Assembly: GCF_016586165.1 (NCBI RefSeq)
Contig: NZ_BCPR01000006.1
Location: forward strand, 35,758-99,757
Reading direction: 5' to 3'
Source: Dyella sp. EPa41
GTDB lineage: Bacteria > Pseudomonadota > Gammaproteobacteria > Xanthomonadales > Rhodanobacteraceae
DNA: 64,000 nt
Shown here piece by piece: positions 19,930 to 31,155 of the stretch. Made by a program: the position numbers and the translations under genes. The notes beneath the pieces are model-generated. The model made no database searches. It saw only the letters and a list, made by a program, of their open reading frames with translations, and was not told where the DNA came from. How positions within the stretch are numbered: position 1 is the stretch's first letter; every line of letters begins with the position of its first letter.

Positions 19930-20676
19930 TCAGCGATTCGGCAAAAACACCGCAAACCGCGCACCCTGCGGATCGCGCAGCATGGCGTAGCGTCCGATGC
20001 CGGGAATGTCCTCCGGCGCCGTGGTCACTTCCGCCCCCAGGGATTGGGCCTTCGCCGCGCTCGCATCCACATCCCGCACAAGCACGTACGGAATCCACAG
20101 CGACGGACCCGCGCCGCCCAGGTTCCGCATCAGGCCGCCACGCCGTGCATCGCCGCTCTTGAGCACGTAGTAGGTGTCCTCGCCGGCCGGCATGGAGTCG
20201 TGGCCGAGACCGAACAGCCATTCGTAGAACGCCAGCGCCTTTGCGTCGTCGGTCGTATGAAGTTCGTGCCAGCACCATTGGCCGGGCGACAGCTCGCCAT
20301 CCGGCGTGTCGTCGTTGCTTCCGCGCCAGATCGAGAACATCGCGCCGGCCGGATCGAGCAGCGTCGCACCACGTCCCACCGGCGGAAAATCGGTGGGCGG
20401 CATGCAGGATGACGCACCCGCTTCGAGCGCTTGCGCATAGCTCCTGTCGACATCGGCCACGCTGAGATAAATGCCCCACTGGCAGGCTTCGCCTGGCTGC
20501 GACGCGCGATAGCCGCCCATGTGCTCACCGGCATTCATGATGACGTGATAGGCCTGGCCGCCCACCTGCATCGGCGCATCGCCCCAGCCGAACAGCGCGG
20601 CGTAAAACTTGCTCGCCCGCGCCGGATCGGTACTGGCGTGTTCGACCCAGACGAGCTTTCCGGGCAAGGTCTTCAT
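19930..20676 (-). CDS. VOC-family protein with two glyoxalase-type domains
   Basis: A 248-residue protein of two vicinal-oxygen-chelate repeats (about 5-120 and 128-246). The first repeat starts KLVWVEHASTDPARASKFYAALFGW and the second WCWHELHTTDDAKALAFYEWLFGL, each with one candidate metal histidine and a later DPxGA segment. Likely a small-molecule lyase, dioxygenase or resistance protein; the substrate is unknown. Monocistronic, between two REP elements. Confidence 0.85.
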   Translation of the reverse strand: MKTLPGKLVWVEHASTDPARASKFYAALFGWGDAPMQVGGQAYHVIMNAGEHMGGYRASQPGEACQWGIYLSVADVDRSYAQALEAGASSCMPPTDFPPVGRGATLLDPAGAMFSIWRGSNDDTPDGELSPGQWCWHELHTTDDAKALAFYEWLFGLGHDSMPAGEDTYYVLKSGDARRGGLMRNLGGAGPSLWIPYVLVRDVDASAAKAQSLGAEVTTAPEDIPGIGRYAMLRDPQGARFAVFLPNR

Positions 20677-20777
20677 GAGCCGGCTCCTCTCCTAATGGGC
20701 GATGCCCGGGAAAGGCCGCAGGCTACCCTGCGAGAGATGACGGGAAAGTCGCGGCTGCGTGGCCGCGGACGCCCCTG

Positions 20778-21587
20778 TCAGCTTTGCAGCGCCAGTTCGG
20801 CCAGGCGATCGAGTTCTTCATGGTCGAAGCCGGCTTCAAGGCGTGCCGGCCGGTTGAACGGGCCTCGCAGGTTGCGACCCATGTAGTCGCGCAAGAGGTC
20901 GAGGAAGGTCTCGCGCGGGTCGAGGCCGTCCCGTTCGCAGCAATGGCGGAACCAGCGCGTACCGGCCGCCACGTGCGCCACTTCCTCGCGCAGGATCACG
21001 TCGAGGATCGCCACGGTACGGCCATCGCCGACGGAAAGCAGCCGATCGATCATGCCGGGCGTGACATCGAGGCCCCGCGCCTCGAGCACGCGCGGCACCA
21101 GGGCCATGCGCGCGGTGTCGTGGTGGGCCGTCTTCTCGGCCATTTCCCACAGGCCGTTGTGGGCATCGAAGTCACCATAGGCATGGCCGAGCTCGGCCAG
21201 CCGTTCGGACAGCATCGCGAAGTGGCGCGCCTCGTCGTGCGCGCAACTCGCCCAATCGCGGTAATAGTCGAGCGGCTTGCCGCGGAAACGGTACACCGCG
21301 TCCCACGCGAGATTGATCGCGTTGAACTCGATATGCGCCACCGCATGCACCAGCGCGGCGCGGCCGTCCGCGGTGCCGAGGCCGCGATGCGGCACCTGGC
21401 GCTGGGGAACCAGTTGCGGGCGCTCCGGCCTACCGGGCGCGCCGATCGGTTCGGGCGCGGGCGACGAGGGATCGGGATGAAGCTCGCCGGAGAGAAAGCC
21501 CTCCCAGGCCGCGTGCGTCAAGCGCAGCTTTTCGGCCGGGTCGGTGGCGTCGAGGCAGCGCTTGGCGGCGGCGTGGAGGTCGGGCAT
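20778..21587 (-). CDS. DUF455 ferritin-like protein
   Basis: A 269-residue protein of the DUF455 (ferritin-like, MiaE-related) family. Helical metal-ligand motifs are visible: HAVAHIEFNAINLAWD, DWASCAHDEARHFAMLSERL, and REEVAHVAAGTRWF, the E..H patterns expected for a diiron site. The start at MPDLHAAAKRC avoids an upstream extension that lies in a REP repeat. Probably a diiron oxygenase or a metal-binding protein; substrate unknown. Confidence 0.83.
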   Translation of the reverse strand: MPDLHAAAKRCLDATDPAEKLRLTHAAWEGFLSGELHPDPSSPAPEPIGAPGRPERPQLVPQRQVPHRGLGTADGRAALVHAVAHIEFNAINLAWDAVYRFRGKPLDYYRDWASCAHDEARHFAMLSERLAELGHAYGDFDAHNGLWEMAEKTAHHDTARMALVPRVLEARGLDVTPGMIDRLLSVGDGRTVAILDVILREEVAHVAAGTRWFRHCCERDGLDPRETFLDLLRDYMGRNLRGPFNRPARLEAGFDHEELDRLAELALQS

Positions 21588-21601
21588 GCGGACATGTCTA
21601 C

Positions 21602-21684
21602 TGTAGGAGCGCACCCAGTGCGCGATCACCTGACGGAGCGAAGGCACCGTCGCCCTGCGGTCGCGCACTGGGTGCGCTCCTACA
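21602..21684. repeat. REP-like palindromic repeat
   Basis: An 83-base unit starting TGTAGGAGCGCACCCAGTGC and ending GCACTGGGTGCGCTCCTACA, between the DUF455 and purF genes. Same family as the copies at 13067-13372 and 19832. Confidence 0.87.
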
Positions 21685-21704
21685 ACGGCACAACGGTACG
21701 CTGC

Positions 21705-23180
<1,476 letters not shown>

Positions 23181-23196
23181 GGTTGAAAGCCTGTAA

Positions 23197-23802
23197 TTAG
23201 TGAGTCGTTGCCGGAGCGGCCGTGGATGCGGCCGCCGGATGGGTCTGGTGCCCGGTCGCTGGTGAAGCGCCCGAAGCTCCCGCCGGCAAGGCGGGCAAAT
23301 GGTCCAGCAGTGCCGGGGGGTTGAGGTAGTGGCGGACGCTGTCCGGCACGCGCTCGCCCAGCCACGCAGCCATTCCCTTGAACTGCGACAATAGAGCCGA
23401 CTCGTTCCACCACGGGTCGCGCGTGAACGCGGTAAACCCGAGCAGGAACACCGCGAGCGTCACCAGCAGCACGCCGCGGACGAAACCAAACACCATGCCC
23501 AGCAAGCGATCCGTACCGGACAACCCGGTGCCTTCGATCAGCTTGCTCACCAGGAAGCGCAACAGCGCTCCGGCGATCAGCACGGCGAGAAAACAGATGC
23601 CGTATCCCACCAGGATCCGCGCCGACGGCAGCTGGATGCTGTGTTCGAAATACCCGGCCACGCTGGGCCCGAACGTCCACGCCACCCAGAACGCCGCGAC
23701 CCAGATCGCCAGCGCCAGCACCTCTGAAATGAGGCCTCGCCACAGCCCGATCAAGACCGAGAGGGCGAGCACCGCAAGGATGATGTAGTCGGCCCAATTC
23801 AC
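23197..23802 (-). CDS. cvpA: Colicin V production protein family, CvpA
   Basis: A 201-residue inner-membrane protein with four hydrophobic segments. [23 protein letters not shown] is the conserved N-terminus and [22 protein letters not shown] the central motif. The C-terminus is a low-complexity Ala/Thr/Pro tail. It sits between the SPOR gene and purF as in many Gammaproteobacteria. Its role in envelope homeostasis is known in outline only. Confidence 0.92.
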   Translation of the reverse strand: MNWADYIILAVLALSVLIGLWRGLISEVLALAIWVAAFWVAWTFGPSVAGYFEHSIQLPSARILVGYGICFLAVLIAGALLRFLVSKLIEGTGLSGTDRLLGMVFGFVRGVLLVTLAVFLLGFTAFTRDPWWNESALLSQFKGMAAWLGERVPDSVRHYLNPPALLDHLPALPAGASGASPATGHQTHPAAASTAAPATTH

Positions 23803-23829
23803 CGGGTCAGCATCTCGACGGGTTCAGGT

Positions 23830-24909
23830 TCACGGGGCGCTGACGACGTTGCCGTCCACGCCCATCTTGGTCTTGATCTCATCGCGGATGCGGACCGCGT
23901 CGGCGCGCTGGGTCTGCGGGCCGGCACGCACGCGCCACAGCTGCTTGCCGCTCGCGTTCACCGTATCCACATAGCCGTCGAAACCGTTCGCGCGCAGCTT
24001 GTCGCGCAGCGCATTGGCATCGGCCTGGCTGCCCATGGCGGCGATCTGCACGGCCCAGCCGCCGGGCTTCGACGAACCGGCGGCCGGCGCGGCAGCCGCG
24101 GCCGGGCCGGCGGGCCTGGCGGCCGGTGCCGGATCGTCCTGGGTCGGCGTGCTGGCGCTGCCCTCGAGACGGGCCGGCGCGCCCGGGATGGTCTGGGTGA
24201 TCTTCAGGCGTGCCGCTTCGGCGGCGGCGCGCGATTCGAAGGGGCCGGCCGTAACCAGCGTGAGCTGCTTGCCGCCCTGGCTGATACTGCGGCCGGAGGC
24301 CGGATAACCCAGGCCGCGCACGCGCTGGATTAGGTTCTGTGCGCTCGCGCTCGACGCATAGGCGCTGAGATTGAGCGAATACTGGCCATGCGCCGCGGTA
24401 GCCGGCGAAGCGGCGGGCGTGGCAGCCGTCGTGGCCGAAGCCATGGGCGCGGCCGCCTTGGCGGGTGCCGCCGTGGTGTCCGCCTTGCCCTGTGCCGGTA
24501 TCACCGGCTGCGATGCGCTGGAGCCTGGTCGGGTCACCGTCGTCGGCTCGGGCTTCTGGCCCGCGGTCGGGTCGGTTTCCACATCCTTGGGACGGTTGGA
24601 ACCGATGTTCACGGTGGCCAGCTGGTCGGACGAGCCCACCGGCGGCGCGGCCGTTGCGGGCGCCGGGGTCGGCGCCCGCGCCGTCGGCTTGGGTGCGGCC
24701 GACGCCGCCGTAGCCGGCGTTGCGCCAGGCGTCAGGCTCATGGTCTTGGTTTGCAGGTCGCGATCGGGCGCCGGCGGAATCGCCAGGCTGACCGTTTCAT
24801 CGCCACTCGTGCTGGGCGGATTGCTGGAGAAGAGCATCGGCACGATGAGGACAGCCAGTGCGATGAGTACGGCAGCGCCCAGCAGACGTGTTTTCAAGAC
24901 AGGCTCCAA
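23830..24909 (-). CDS. SPOR-domain protein (DedD-like)
   Basis: A 359-residue protein with one N-terminal membrane anchor (about 8-28), a Pro/Ala/Thr-rich linker to about residue 170 and two SPOR modules (about 175-250, HGQYSLNLSAYAS; about 285-358, GGWAVQIAAMGSQADANAL). SPOR domains bind denuded septal peptidoglycan, so it likely acts in cell division. Position between folC and cvpA matches dedD of Enterobacteria, although that protein has a single SPOR domain. Confidence 0.88.
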   Translation of the reverse strand: MEPVLKTRLLGAAVLIALAVLIVPMLFSSNPPSTSGDETVSLAIPPAPDRDLQTKTMSLTPGATPATAASAAPKPTARAPTPAPATAAPPVGSSDQLATVNIGSNRPKDVETDPTAGQKPEPTTVTRPGSSASQPVIPAQGKADTTAAPAKAAAPMASATTAATPAASPATAAHGQYSLNLSAYASSASAQNLIQRVRGLGYPASGRSISQGGKQLTLVTAGPFESRAAAEAARLKITQTIPGAPARLEGSASTPTQDDPAPAARPAGPAAAAAPAAGSSKPGGWAVQIAAMGSQADANALRDKLRANGFDGYVDTVNASGKQLWRVRAGPQTQRADAVRIRDEIKTKMGVDGNVVSAP

Positions 24910-24958
24910 ACGGCAGGGGGGCGGAAACGGGCGCGATTATACCTGCCCCGCTTCCCGT

Positions 24959-26254
24959 TCAGGCCGAAAGCGATCCCTTCGATTCAGCAAGCACGGCCGA
25001 GGCAACGAAGAACGAGCCGAAGGCAAGCACGCGTTCGCCGGCCCTGGATGCGGCGCGCGCCGCCGCCAAGGCCGAACGCACATCGTGGTGCAGGTCGTAA
25101 CGGGCATCAGGCAGGGCCAGCAGCAACTGATCCAGCAGGACGCTGGAAGGCAGGCCACGTGGCGTATCGTGTTCGAGTCCCGCCAGATGCCAGTGGTCGA
25201 TGCGCGAACCGATCGCGCGGATCACGCCTCCCACGTCCTTGTCGGACAGCGCGCCGTACACCGCATGCACGCGCCCGCCCGGATGCGCATCCAGCCATTC
25301 CGCCAGGGCGCGCGCCGCCTGCGGATTGTGTCCGACGTCCACCACCAGGGCAGGATCGCCGCCCAGCGCTTCCAGGCGTGCCGCCACGTGGACGGTCCGC
25401 AATCCGGTGGCGGCGGCCGCCTCCAGATCGGAGGCGGCGATGACCTCATCGTTTGCCTGCAGCGCATGGATCGCGGCGATGGCTGCCGCGGCGTTGGCGT
25501 ATTGCACCGGCGCGGCCAGCGCCGGATCGGGCAGTTGCATGCCGGTGCCGTCGACATGGCGCCAGCGCCAGCCGCCTTGCGCCAGATGCTCCACGAAAAA
25601 GTCCGTCCCCGCGCGCTGCACTCTTGCCCCGATGCGCTGCAGCGCGTCGAGCAACCCTTGCGGCGGCTGGGTTTCGCCCACGATGGCCGGTCGATCCGCG
25701 CGGGCGATACCCGCCTTCTCGACGCCGATGCTGTCGCGATCGGGCCCCAGCCAGTCCATGTGGTCCAGGTCGACCGTGGTGATGATGGCGACATCCGCGT
25801 CGATGATGTTCACGGCGTCCAGGCGGCCGCCCAGGCCCACTTCGAGCACGGCCACGTCGAGGTTCGCGCGCGCGAACAGGTCCAGCGCGGCAAGCGTGCC
25901 GAACTCGAAATAGGTCAGCGGGATCTCGCCGCGCGCCGCCTCGATGCGCTCGAAGCTGGCGATCAGCGCGTCATCCGACGCGTCCACGCCACCGATGCGG
26001 ATGCGCTCGCGGTAGTGCAGCAGGTGCGGCGAGGTATAGCAGCCGACGCGCTGGCCCGCCGCGGCCAGCATGCTTTCCAGCAGCGCCACGGTGGAACCCT
26101 TGCCGTTGGTGCCGCCAACCGTGATCACGCGCCTTGCCGGCGGCGGCGCGCCCATGGCCTGCCATACGGCGCGTACGCGATCGAGCCCAAGCTCGATGCT
26201 GCGCACGTTCACGCGCTCCTGGTAGGCCAGCCATTCGTCGAGGGTACGGGTCAT
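24959..26254 (-). CDS. folC: Dihydrofolate synthase / folylpolyglutamate synthase
   Basis: A 431-residue Mur-ligase-like enzyme adding glutamate to folates in the cytoplasm. The ATP loop VGGTNGKGSTVALLESML, the TSPHLLHYRERI motif and the C-terminal VVDVGHNPQAARAL are diagnostic. The usual neighbour accD is absent upstream; instead a GNAT gene overlaps its start by 4 bases. Confidence 0.95.
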   Translation of the reverse strand: MTRTLDEWLAYQERVNVRSIELGLDRVRAVWQAMGAPPPARRVITVGGTNGKGSTVALLESMLAAAGQRVGCYTSPHLLHYRERIRIGGVDASDDALIASFERIEAARGEIPLTYFEFGTLAALDLFARANLDVAVLEVGLGGRLDAVNIIDADVAIITTVDLDHMDWLGPDRDSIGVEKAGIARADRPAIVGETQPPQGLLDALQRIGARVQRAGTDFFVEHLAQGGWRWRHVDGTGMQLPDPALAAPVQYANAAAAIAAIHALQANDEVIAASDLEAAAATGLRTVHVAARLEALGGDPALVVDVGHNPQAARALAEWLDAHPGGRVHAVYGALSDKDVGGVIRAIGSRIDHWHLAGLEHDTPRGLPSSVLLDQLLLALPDARYDLHHDVRSALAAARAASRAGERVLAFGSFFVASAVLAESKGSLSA

Positions 26255-26868
26255 GCGAAAGCATTCGTCCTGTCGGCATCAAGGGGGCGCAGCCAGAAGC
26301 CCAGGCGATGCGCGGTGGCTTCCACGGCGTCGATTTCGGTCCAGTCCAGCGTACAGAACATGTGGTCCTGGCGCTGGTAGCCGCGCTTGCGCCAGAACTC
26401 GTCGTTGGTGCGGTGATCGCGCGGACGGCGCCGGTCGTTGACCGCGCGCTCCACGGAGCAGAACGCGGTCCAGCGAAAACCGCCCTGGTGCCGCGCATGC
26501 GACTCGCGCAGATCGAAGAAGCGGTGGCCGATGCCCTGCCCGCGGTATTCCGGCAGCAAGACCGATTCGCCGAAGTAGAACACGTCGCTGAGCAGCATCC
26601 CGCGTTCCACGAAAGGCTGCTGGATCGCCGCCACCTCGTCCGCCAAAGGGATGCCGGTCGAGCAGCCGACGACCTCGTCCCCATCCAGCGCCAGCACGAA
26701 CACGCTGCGCCGGGAGCGCGAATAAGCCTCCAGATAGCGGTGTTCGTACGCCATGTCGCCGTCGTACAGGTAGGGGTAGTCGCGGAACACGCGGATGCGC
26801 AGCCTGGCCAGCGCATCCAGGTGCGGACGCACGCCCTGGCCCATGCTGGTGATGACACGCAGGGCCAT
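26251..26868 (-). CDS. GNAT-family N-acetyltransferase
   Basis: A 205-residue protein with the acetyl-CoA-binding motif LLPEYRGQGIGHRFFDLRESHAR (Arg/Gln-x-x-Gly-x-Gly). It carries unusual acidic and aromatic sequence (RDYPYLYDGDMAYEHRYL) at the N-terminus. Its stop overlaps the folC start, and it begins 3 bases after the SnoaL-like gene, so all are co-transcribed. Acceptor substrate unknown. Confidence 0.85.
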   Translation of the reverse strand: MALRVITSMGQGVRPHLDALARLRIRVFRDYPYLYDGDMAYEHRYLEAYSRSRRSVFVLALDGDEVVGCSTGIPLADEVAAIQQPFVERGMLLSDVFYFGESVLLPEYRGQGIGHRFFDLRESHARHQGGFRWTAFCSVERAVNDRRRPRDHRTNDEFWRKRGYQRQDHMFCTLDWTEIDAVEATAHRLGFWLRPLDADRTNAFA

Positions 26869-26871
26869 CGA

Positions 26872-27279
26872 TCAGGCGCCCGTGACCTGGGCGATCCAGT
26901 CCTGCAGGTTGTAGTAATTGGTGACGCGGGCAATGCGGCCGTCGCGAATGTCGAAGAATGCGCCACCCGGCAACACGTAGCGCTGGCCACGGGCCGGCGG
27001 CAGGCCTTCGTCGTCGGCGAGGTATTGGCCATGCACCACGTATTCGGCGGCGACGCGGCTGCCGTCGGCGCTGGCCATCACGCTGATGTCCCGCAGCTGC
27101 TCGCGATAGCAGCGGTTCATGCGTTCAAGAAAGCGGCGGAACGTGTCCAGCCCCGTCTCGCGATGCCCCTGGTTGATGTCATGCGCCACATCGCCGGCAA
27201 GGTGGCCCAGCATGGCCTCCCAATCACCGCGGTTGAACGCGTCGTAGTAACTCTCGATGAGGGCAATGCTGGCAGGCAT
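26872..27279 (-). CDS. SnoaL/NTF2-like polyketide-cyclase-fold protein
   Basis: A 135-residue single-domain protein. IESYYDAFNRGDWEAMLGHLAGDVAHD and the C-terminal GAFFDIRDGRIARVTNYYNLQDW are classic SnoaL-like ends. The start at MPASIALIESYY is preferred; a 10-residue upstream extension lacks similarity. Such proteins are isomerases or ligand binders; no substrate can be assigned. Confidence 0.83.
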   Translation of the reverse strand: MPASIALIESYYDAFNRGDWEAMLGHLAGDVAHDINQGHRETGLDTFRRFLERMNRCYREQLRDISVMASADGSRVAAEYVVHGQYLADDEGLPPARGQRYVLPGGAFFDIRDGRIARVTNYYNLQDWIAQVTGA

Positions 27280-27425
27280 GGCGGCATCCGTCGGGGAATC
27301 GGGCCACACAGCTTAAAGCATGGGTGCCCGCGACGCAGTGCCGTTCGTGCGTGCCAAGACGGGCCGCTTCCGTGCTTTCCGGCAAATGCTGGATCCTCGC
27401 TTTCGCCGGAAAGGCACTGGCGCGA

Positions 27426-27584
27426 TCAGAAGTGGATGCCGCTGGCGCGCAACGCCCAGTACATGCCGAACGCCGTCCAGAACATTTTCTTCAGCGCGCG
27501 GCCGGCGAGCAGCGCGACCAGCAGGCCCAGCAGCAGCGGCATGTGCTTTTCCAGCGTGCTTCGGGTGTCGTTGATGATGTTCAT
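27426..27584 (-). CDS. Small 52-residue membrane protein downstream of copA
   Basis: A short ORF starting MNIINDTRSTLEKHMPLLLG has one membrane segment (about 15-30) followed by basic residues and an aromatic C-terminus ending IHF. It has an excellent ribosome site (GGGAGGG, 7 bases before ATG). That site lies in the 3' arm of a 10-bp hairpin (27593-27617), suggesting translational control. It is co-directional with copA, whose stop is 98 bases upstream. Function unknown; it could belong to the copper operon. Confidence 0.6.
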   Translation of the reverse strand: MNIINDTRSTLEKHMPLLLGLLVALLAGRALKKMFWTAFGMYWALRASGIHF

Positions 27585-27592
27585 GTGATGCC

Positions 27593-27652
27593 CTCCCGCA
27601 CCCCTTTGGTGCGGGAGTCATCTTCCGCATCGCCCTGCCCGTGCGGCAGGGC
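27593..27652 (-). promoter_or_regulatory. Two GC-rich hairpins, one covering a ribosome binding site
   Basis: The hairpin at 27593-27617 has a perfect 10-bp stem (CTCCCGCACC / GGTGCGGGAG) with a 5-base loop; its 3' arm on the minus strand contains the GGGAGG ribosome site of the 52-residue gene. A second perfect 8-bp stem (GCCCTGCC / GGCAGGGC) is at 27632-27652. Neither is followed by T-runs, so termination is not the obvious role. Confidence 0.55.
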
Positions 27653-27681
27653 CGGCCGTCAATCATCGCGGGTGACAATGA

Positions 27682-30135
27682 TCACAACGGCGTCCGCCGC
27701 AGGCGCAGCGCGTTGCCCACCACCGATACCGACGACAGGCTCATCGCCAGTGCCGCCACCATGGGCGACAACATCACGCCCAGCAGCGGATACAGCGCGC
27801 CGGCGGCCAGGGGCACACCCACCGCGTTGTAGACGAAAGCGAAGAACAGGTTCTGGCGGATATTGCGCACGGTGGCCTGCGACAGCGCGCGGGCGCGCAC
27901 GATGGCGGTCAGCTCGCCCTTGACCAGGGTGACCTTTGCGCTCTCCATGGCGATATCCGTGCCGCTGCCCATGGCGATACCCACATCGGCCACGGCGAGC
28001 GCCGGCGCATCGTTGATGCCGTCGCCAGCCATCGCCACGCGGTGACCCTGGGCTTGCAGCGACTGGACCACGGCAGCCTTGTCGGCCGGGGAGACATCCG
28101 CATGCACCTCGTCGATGCCCAGCGACGCGGCCACCGCCTTCGCGGTGACGGCGTTGTCGCCGGTCAGCATCACGATGCGCAGGCCGGCCGCATGCAGGTC
28201 GCGGATCGCCCGCGGCGTGCTCGCCTTGACCCGGTCGGCGACGGCAACCAGGCCCGCCAGCAGGCCATCGATCGCGATGAACATCACCGTGGCGCCTTCG
28301 GTGCGCATCGCATCGGCGCGTTCGAGCGCCGACGCCTCGGCAACGACACCGATATTCGCCAGCATCTGGCGATTGCCCAGCGCCACCGGGTGTCCCTGCA
28401 CCGAGCCTTCGACGCCCGCGCCGGTAACCGAACGGAAATCCTCCACCGCAGGTACGCGTATGCCGCGCGATTCGGCGCCATCGACGATCGCCCGCGCCAG
28501 CGGATGTTCACTCGGTTTTTCCAGCGCCGCGGCAAGCGCCAGCAACTGATCGAACGGATACGCGCCGAGACTCACCACGTCCTTCAGCGCGGGCTTGCCT
28601 TCGGTGAGCGTGCCGGTCTTGTCCACTACCAGCGTGTCGATGTCGCGCAGCGCCTCGATCGCCGCCGCATCGCGAAACAGCACGCCGTTCTGCGCGGCGC
28701 GACCACTGGCCACCATGATGGAAATGGGCGTGGCCAGGCCAAGCGCGCAAGGACACGCAATGATCAGCACCGATACCGCGGCGATCAGCGCATAGGTCAA
28801 CTTCGGATCAGGCCCGAACCACGCCCACAGCACGAAGGCCAGCGCGGCCACCGCCACCACGGCGGGAACGAACCATGCCGCCACGCGATCGGCCACGCGC
28901 TGCAGCGGCGCCTTGCTCCGCTGCGCCTGCGCCACGAGCGTGACGATCTGCGCGAGCACGGTTTCCGCGCCCACTTTTTCCGCGCGCATCAGCAAGGCGC
29001 CATCCTGGTTGAGCGTGCCGCCGGTGAGTTGATCGTCCCTGCCCTTGGCGACCGGCAGTGGCTCACCGGTGAGCATGGATTCGTCCACATGGCTGCGGCC
29101 ATCGAGCACCACGCCGTCCACCGGTACCTTTTCGCCGGGGCGCACGCGCAATGTGTCGCCCGCGTGCACGGCGTCCAGCGGCACATCGTGTTCGCCCCCG
29201 TCGGCGTCGACGCGACGAGCCGTCTTGGGCGCCAGTTCGAGCAAGCCCTTCAACGCGGCACTGGTGCGCCGGCGTGCACGCAGCTCGAGGAAATCGCCGA
29301 GCGTGACCAGGGTGACGATGACGGCGGCCGATTCGAAATACACGCCCACGCGGCCATGCATGTCGCGGAAGCCCTCGGGAAACAGGCCGGGCGCCAGGAA
29401 GGCCACGGCGCTGTAGATCCATGCCACGCCCGTGCCCAACGCGATCAGCGTGTACATGTTCGGCGACCACGGCTTGAGCGAATGCCAACCGCGCGCAAAG
29501 AACGGCGCGCCGCCCCATAGCACGACGATCGTGGCGAGCGCCGCTTCGGACCAGGCAGCCACGCCATCCCACGGCGACGGCCAATGCCAGCCAGACAGAT
29601 GCGGCCCCATCGCCAGCACGAAGACCGGCAGCGTCAGCGCCAGCAGCGACCAGAAGCGACGCGACATCGCGCGCAGCTCGTGACCATCGTCCTCGTCCAG
29701 GCTGGGCATCATCGGTTCCAGCGCCATGCCGCATTTCGGGCAATGTCCGGGGCCGACCTGCTGCACTTCCGGGTGCATCGGACAGGTGTAGATGACGCCC
29801 GCCAGCGCAGGTGCGGGCGCCGGCTGCGGCCGCAGATAACGCGGCGGATCGGCGTGGAACTTCTCCTTGCAGCGCTGGGCGCAGAAGTAATACGCGTGTC
29901 CGTCGTGCTCCAGGTGGTGCGCGGCGGTGTGCGGATCCACATCCATGCCGCATACCGGATCCTTCACCGTGTGCGCGGCGTGGTCATGGTGGCTGTCGTG
30001 ATCGTGGTGACCGTGGTGATCGTGGTGGTGATGCTTATGGGACGTCGCCGCCGGGTTACCGCCGCAGCAGGATTTCGCCTCCGGCACTGGGGCAGCCTCC
30101 TTCGCGCTACAGCAGGCGTGCTTCTCCATGTTCAT
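27682..30135 (-). CDS. copA: Copper-exporting P1B-type ATPase
   Basis: An 817-residue Cu(I) efflux pump. The N-terminus is unusual: a Cys/His-rich start (CCSAKE, KSCCGG), a histidine-rich run, a YHS metal domain ([22 protein letters not shown]) and a heavy-metal-binding domain ([26 protein letters not shown]), rather than the usual HMA domains. The core has the CPC transport motif ([12 protein letters not shown]), [11 protein letters not shown] phosphorylation site, SEHPLARAI and [10 protein letters not shown]. The start MNMEKHACC overlaps the cueR stop; the longer in-frame extension is cueR shadow. Confidence 0.95.
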   Translation of the reverse strand: MNMEKHACCSAKEAAPVPEAKSCCGGNPAATSHKHHHHDHHGHHDHDSHHDHAAHTVKDPVCGMDVDPHTAAHHLEHDGHAYYFCAQRCKEKFHADPPRYLRPQPAPAPALAGVIYTCPMHPEVQQVGPGHCPKCGMALEPMMPSLDEDDGHELRAMSRRFWSLLALTLPVFVLAMGPHLSGWHWPSPWDGVAAWSEAALATIVVLWGGAPFFARGWHSLKPWSPNMYTLIALGTGVAWIYSAVAFLAPGLFPEGFRDMHGRVGVYFESAAVIVTLVTLGDFLELRARRRTSAALKGLLELAPKTARRVDADGGEHDVPLDAVHAGDTLRVRPGEKVPVDGVVLDGRSHVDESMLTGEPLPVAKGRDDQLTGGTLNQDGALLMRAEKVGAETVLAQIVTLVAQAQRSKAPLQRVADRVAAWFVPAVVAVAALAFVLWAWFGPDPKLTYALIAAVSVLIIACPCALGLATPISIMVASGRAAQNGVLFRDAAAIEALRDIDTLVVDKTGTLTEGKPALKDVVSLGAYPFDQLLALAAALEKPSEHPLARAIVDGAESRGIRVPAVEDFRSVTGAGVEGSVQGHPVALGNRQMLANIGVVAEASALERADAMRTEGATVMFIAIDGLLAGLVAVADRVKASTPRAIRDLHAAGLRIVMLTGDNAVTAKAVAASLGIDEVHADVSPADKAAVVQSLQAQGHRVAMAGDGINDAPALAVADVGIAMGSGTDIAMESAKVTLVKGELTAIVRARALSQATVRNIRQNLFFAFVYNAVGVPLAAGALYPLLGVMLSPMVAALAMSLSSVSVVGNALRLRRTPL

Positions 30136-30557
30136 GCTTCGTCCCTCTGATCGGCCAGCGCGCGCAGGATCGGGCACTGCTCGGGCGAGCCGTGGCCCGG
30201 GCAGGCGTCGATGAGTTGCTCCAATCCGTTGCGGACGCGAGTGAGTTCGGCGATGCGCTCGTCGATCGCCGCCAGCCGCTCCTGCGCCCGCTTCTTCACC
30301 GCCTTCACGCCACGCTGGCGGTCGGCCGACAGCGCCAGCAGGTCGCGGATTTCCTCCAGCGTGAAGCCAAGATCCTTGGCACGCCGGATAAAACGCAACT
30401 GCCGCACCGCGCCCTCGTCGTAGCTGCGGTAGCCCGAGGCACGCCGCAGCGGCTCCGGCAGCAAGCCTTCGCGTTCGTAATAGCGGATGGTGTCGATCGC
30501 CACGCCGACGCGCTTGGCGACGGCACCAATGGTCATGGGGGTATGGGGAGTGTTCAT
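30132..30557 (-). CDS. cueR: MerR-family copper-responsive regulator CueR
   Basis: A 141-residue activator. The MerR helix-turn-helix is [27 protein letters not shown]; a long dimerisation helix follows; the C-terminal metal loop [13 protein letters not shown] has the two cysteines spaced as in CueR. It overlaps copA by 4 bases, and the operator/promoter lies just upstream. It is expected to twist an over-spaced promoter when Cu(I) or Ag(I) binds. CadR or other MerR relatives are less likely given copA next door. Confidence 0.9.
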   Translation of the reverse strand: MNTPHTPMTIGAVAKRVGVAIDTIRYYEREGLLPEPLRRASGYRSYDEGAVRQLRFIRRAKDLGFTLEEIRDLLALSADRQRGVKAVKKRAQERLAAIDERIAELTRVRNGLEQLIDACPGHGSPEQCPILRALADQRDEA

Positions 30558-30563
30558 GGGCCA

Positions 30564-30596
30564 AGTCTAGACCTTTGATCAAGGTCTAGAGTCAAG
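30564..30596 (-). promoter_or_regulatory. CueR/MerR-type operator-promoter
   Basis: On the minus strand TTGACT (-35) and TAGACT (-10) are separated by 20 bases, longer than the optimal 17, as is typical for MerR-regulated promoters. Between and across them lies a 25-bp inverted repeat with 10-bp arms TCTAGACCTT / AAGGTCTAGA (30566-30590). Confidence 0.85.
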
Positions 30597-30610
30597 CCCC
30601 CGTTCCTCCC

Positions 30611-30735
30611 GTCGTATTGTCGAGAGCCCTTAGCCCTGGCACTGAGGCCCATTACCTTGGCACTGGCCCTTTAACGATGACACTCCCCTAAATACATGGC
30701 CACCCGCGATAACTTGCCCTAATCGCGCTACCCCC
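30611..30735. repeat. Dispersed TGGCACTG repeat, copy A (island left edge)
   Basis: This copy starts near ATTGTCGAGAGCCCTTAGCC, contains two TGGCACTG boxes and one degenerate TGACACT box spaced about 21 bases, and ends with a shared GCGATAAC...TAATCGCGCTACCC block. It matches copies at 54162-54312 and 57701-57807. It marks the change from housekeeping to accessory sequence after cueR. Origin unknown; an IS end is one possibility. Confidence 0.6.
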
Positions 30736-31155
30736 AAACTAAGGTGGCCTCCATCGCAGATCGATGTCGTGCATCGATCCTGGCAGCGCGGCGTTGAGCC
30801 ACCATTGGTCTTCCATGACGAGGAAACGCGGGCTATCGAACGTAATTGCGCTCCGCCCCTTTGAAGCGGCCAACCCACGGCACGCTTACACGTACGCCTG
30901 ATTCCGAATCAGATGAATATTCCGTTCGCTCTATTGAGGGATCCCTGGGGAAGGGAGAAGGCTAGTGCCGCAGGCACTGGCTTTCCGAAATTTAAGGGAC
31001 CGGGCCGGTGTTTCGAAGGCAAGGGGTTGCTGTTAACGGCAGTGATTAAGGATCCCTGCGGTTCGAAGCCGGGTGCTGCCTGCGCGGCTACGGGAGTTTC
31101 AGCAGGCACGTGGTCCTCGGTCTTCTGATCAAAATTGGTTGCTCAGAGGTGCACC
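30736..31155. other. Intergenic region without a supported gene
   Basis: No convincing coding sequence. It holds short inverted repeats such as AGTGCC GCA GGCACT near 30964 and two GGATCCCTG-containing segments about 110 bases apart (30939 and 31050). A promoter for the downstream secreted protein gene must lie here, but no strong -35/-10 pair stands out. Confidence 0.4.
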
